Assembly (NCBI GenBank): GCA_024642765.1
Contig: JAHEAM010000004.1
Coordinates: 12,656-28,265, forward strand
Reading direction: 5' to 3'
DNA length: 15,610 nucleotides
DNA from: Planctomycetaceae bacterium
GTDB lineage: Bacteria > Planctomycetota > Planctomycetia > Pirellulales > Pirellulaceae
Below are positions 14,944 through 15,610 of the stretch, in pieces. Numbering within the stretch: position 1 is the first letter of the stretch; each line of letters begins with the position of its first letter. The translations under genes were made by a program, and so were the position numbers. The notes beneath the pieces are model-generated. The model worked only from the letters and a program-made list of their open reading frames with translations, was not told where the DNA came from and ran no database searches.

Positions 14944-15414
14944 TTACCTGTAGCGTTGGCTGGCCTCGACAGCCAACTCGTCGCAGCGTTCGTTTTCAGG
15001 ATGACCACTATGCCCCGGCACTCGCGTGTATTTGATTTTATGTTTGCCGATTAGCACATCCAGTTGACGCCACAAGTCATCGTTCTTCACGGGAACAAAT
15101 CGGTTTTTTTCTTTGCGGCGCCACTCGTTTTTCTTCCAACCGGCCATCCATTCGCTGATGCCTTTGCCGACATAGACACTATCGGTGAATAGTTCGACGT
15201 AACATGGCCGCGTCAGTCGCGAGAGGCCTTCGACGACCGCCTGCAATTCCATTCGATTATTCGTCGTCACCGCTTCGCCGCCAGAGGCCTCAATTTCTTT
15301 GCCTGATTTCAAATGCCTGAGGATCGCCCCCCACCCCCCTGGACCAGGATTGCCGCTGCACGCCCCGTCGGTATAGAGTTCGACTTCGATTGTTTTTGAG
15401 ACCACGTTGCTCAT
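14944..15414 (-). CDS. rnhA: Ribonuclease HI
   Basis: RNase HI cuts the RNA strand of RNA-DNA hybrids, removing primers and R-loops. The protein is 156 residues, the usual length. The four catalytic acids are present: D16 in YTDGACSGNPGPGGWG, E56 in NNRMELQAV, D78 in LFTDSVYV and D145 in NERCDELAVEA. The histidine loop is GHSGHPENE (134-142), and the basic protrusion WKKNEWRRKEKNRF (93-106) that grips the hybrid is kept. The ATG overlaps the stop of the preceding frame by 4 bases (ATGA), suggesting translational coupling in an operon that begins beyond the window. No strong ribosome binding site is visible, which also fits coupling. Confidence 0.97.
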   Translation of the reverse strand: MSNVVSKTIEVELYTDGACSGNPGPGGWGAILRHLKSGKEIEASGGEAVTTNNRMELQAVVEGLSRLTRPCYVELFTDSVYVGKGISEWMAGWKKNEWRRKEKNRFVPVKNDDLWRQLDVLIGKHKIKYTRVPGHSGHPENERCDELAVEASQRYR

Positions 15415-15610
15415 GTCGGTTTGTTTTCAGATTCAGTAATAGTTTGTGCTTCAGCTGATGCGTCGCTGGTCAGCGCCGCATTTGGATCGTTTTCCGGATC
15501 GGCATTCGGCGGCAATGGACTTTGACTTGCACGGCCGAAATCGATGCGCGAGACTTTTGTGATTTCTTCGAGAGCGCGTGAAACTTCGTTGGTCGCCTTA
15601 CGAATGCGCT
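15411..15610 (-). CDS. C-terminal end of an unknown protein, possibly TatA-like; cut by the window edge
   Basis: An open frame of 65 codons runs in from the window end and stops at 15411, with its TGA overlapping the ATG of rnhA. The visible part begins with a charged amphipathic helix (RIRKATNEVSRALEEITKVS), followed by a polar tail rich in Pro, Ala, Glu and Asn (PNADPENDPNAALTSDASAE) of low complexity. A helix of the RKATNE...ALEE kind followed by a disordered acidic tail is typical of TatA/TatB twin-arginine translocase proteins, but the diagnostic membrane helix would lie outside the window. That the frame is coding is supported by the tight overlap with rnhA. The TatA idea is tentative. 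Confidence 0.5.
   Translation of the reverse strand, partial: RIRKATNEVSRALEEITKVSRIDFGRASQSPLPPNADPENDPNAALTSDASAEAQTITESENKPT

Overview
The window looks like chromosomal DNA of a planctomycete, most likely of the Pirellula/Rhodopirellula type. Three things point that way: a secreted PQQ-like beta-propeller protein whose mature N-terminus begins with an RGPNG motif; a fused HyuA/HyuB oxoprolinase with an extra segment in its N-terminal domain; and, at 14828-14879, a degenerate copy of the palindromic intergenic repeat that reads NPTRQRG when translated in planctomycete genomes. This assignment rests on family recall, not on a search. No tRNA, rRNA, CRISPR array, transposase or phage gene was seen.

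Region 1 (1-2877, + strand) is a nucleotide-sugar operon. It holds the 3' part of wecB (UDP-GlcNAc 2-epimerase), a GalU-type sugar-1-phosphate uridylyltransferase, and, overlapping galU by 4 bases, a GHMP kinase that closely resembles plant glucuronokinase. The last two genes together could turn free glucuronate into UDP-glucuronate by a kinase/pyrophosphorylase route like the plant salvage pathway. This is the most interesting feature of the window. A gene-free stretch with three hairpins (2878-3350) follows.

Region 2 (3351-9411, - strand) is a tight three-gene operon. In transcription order it encodes a secreted PQQ-like beta-propeller, a 1291-residue 5-oxoprolinase/hydantoinase A-B fusion, and a PhyH-type Fe(II)/2-oxoglutarate dioxygenase, with gaps of 12 and 16 bases. 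The combination suggests degradation of a lactam or hydantoin-like compound, but the substrate cannot be read from the sequence.

Region 3 (9412-12537) holds small, apparently unlinked genes: a DinB-like metal-binding protein (+), an orphan soluble histidine kinase (-), a 91-residue protein with a strong ribosome binding site (+), a YdeI/OmdA family protein (-), and a small two-helix membrane protein of DUF4190 type (+).

Region 4 (12616-15610, - strand) contains housekeeping DNA metabolism genes. An open reading frame cut by the window edge (possibly the C-terminal tail of a TatA-like protein) overlaps rnhA (ribonuclease HI) by 4 bases. A 246-base spacer carrying the palindromic repeat follows, and then recG.
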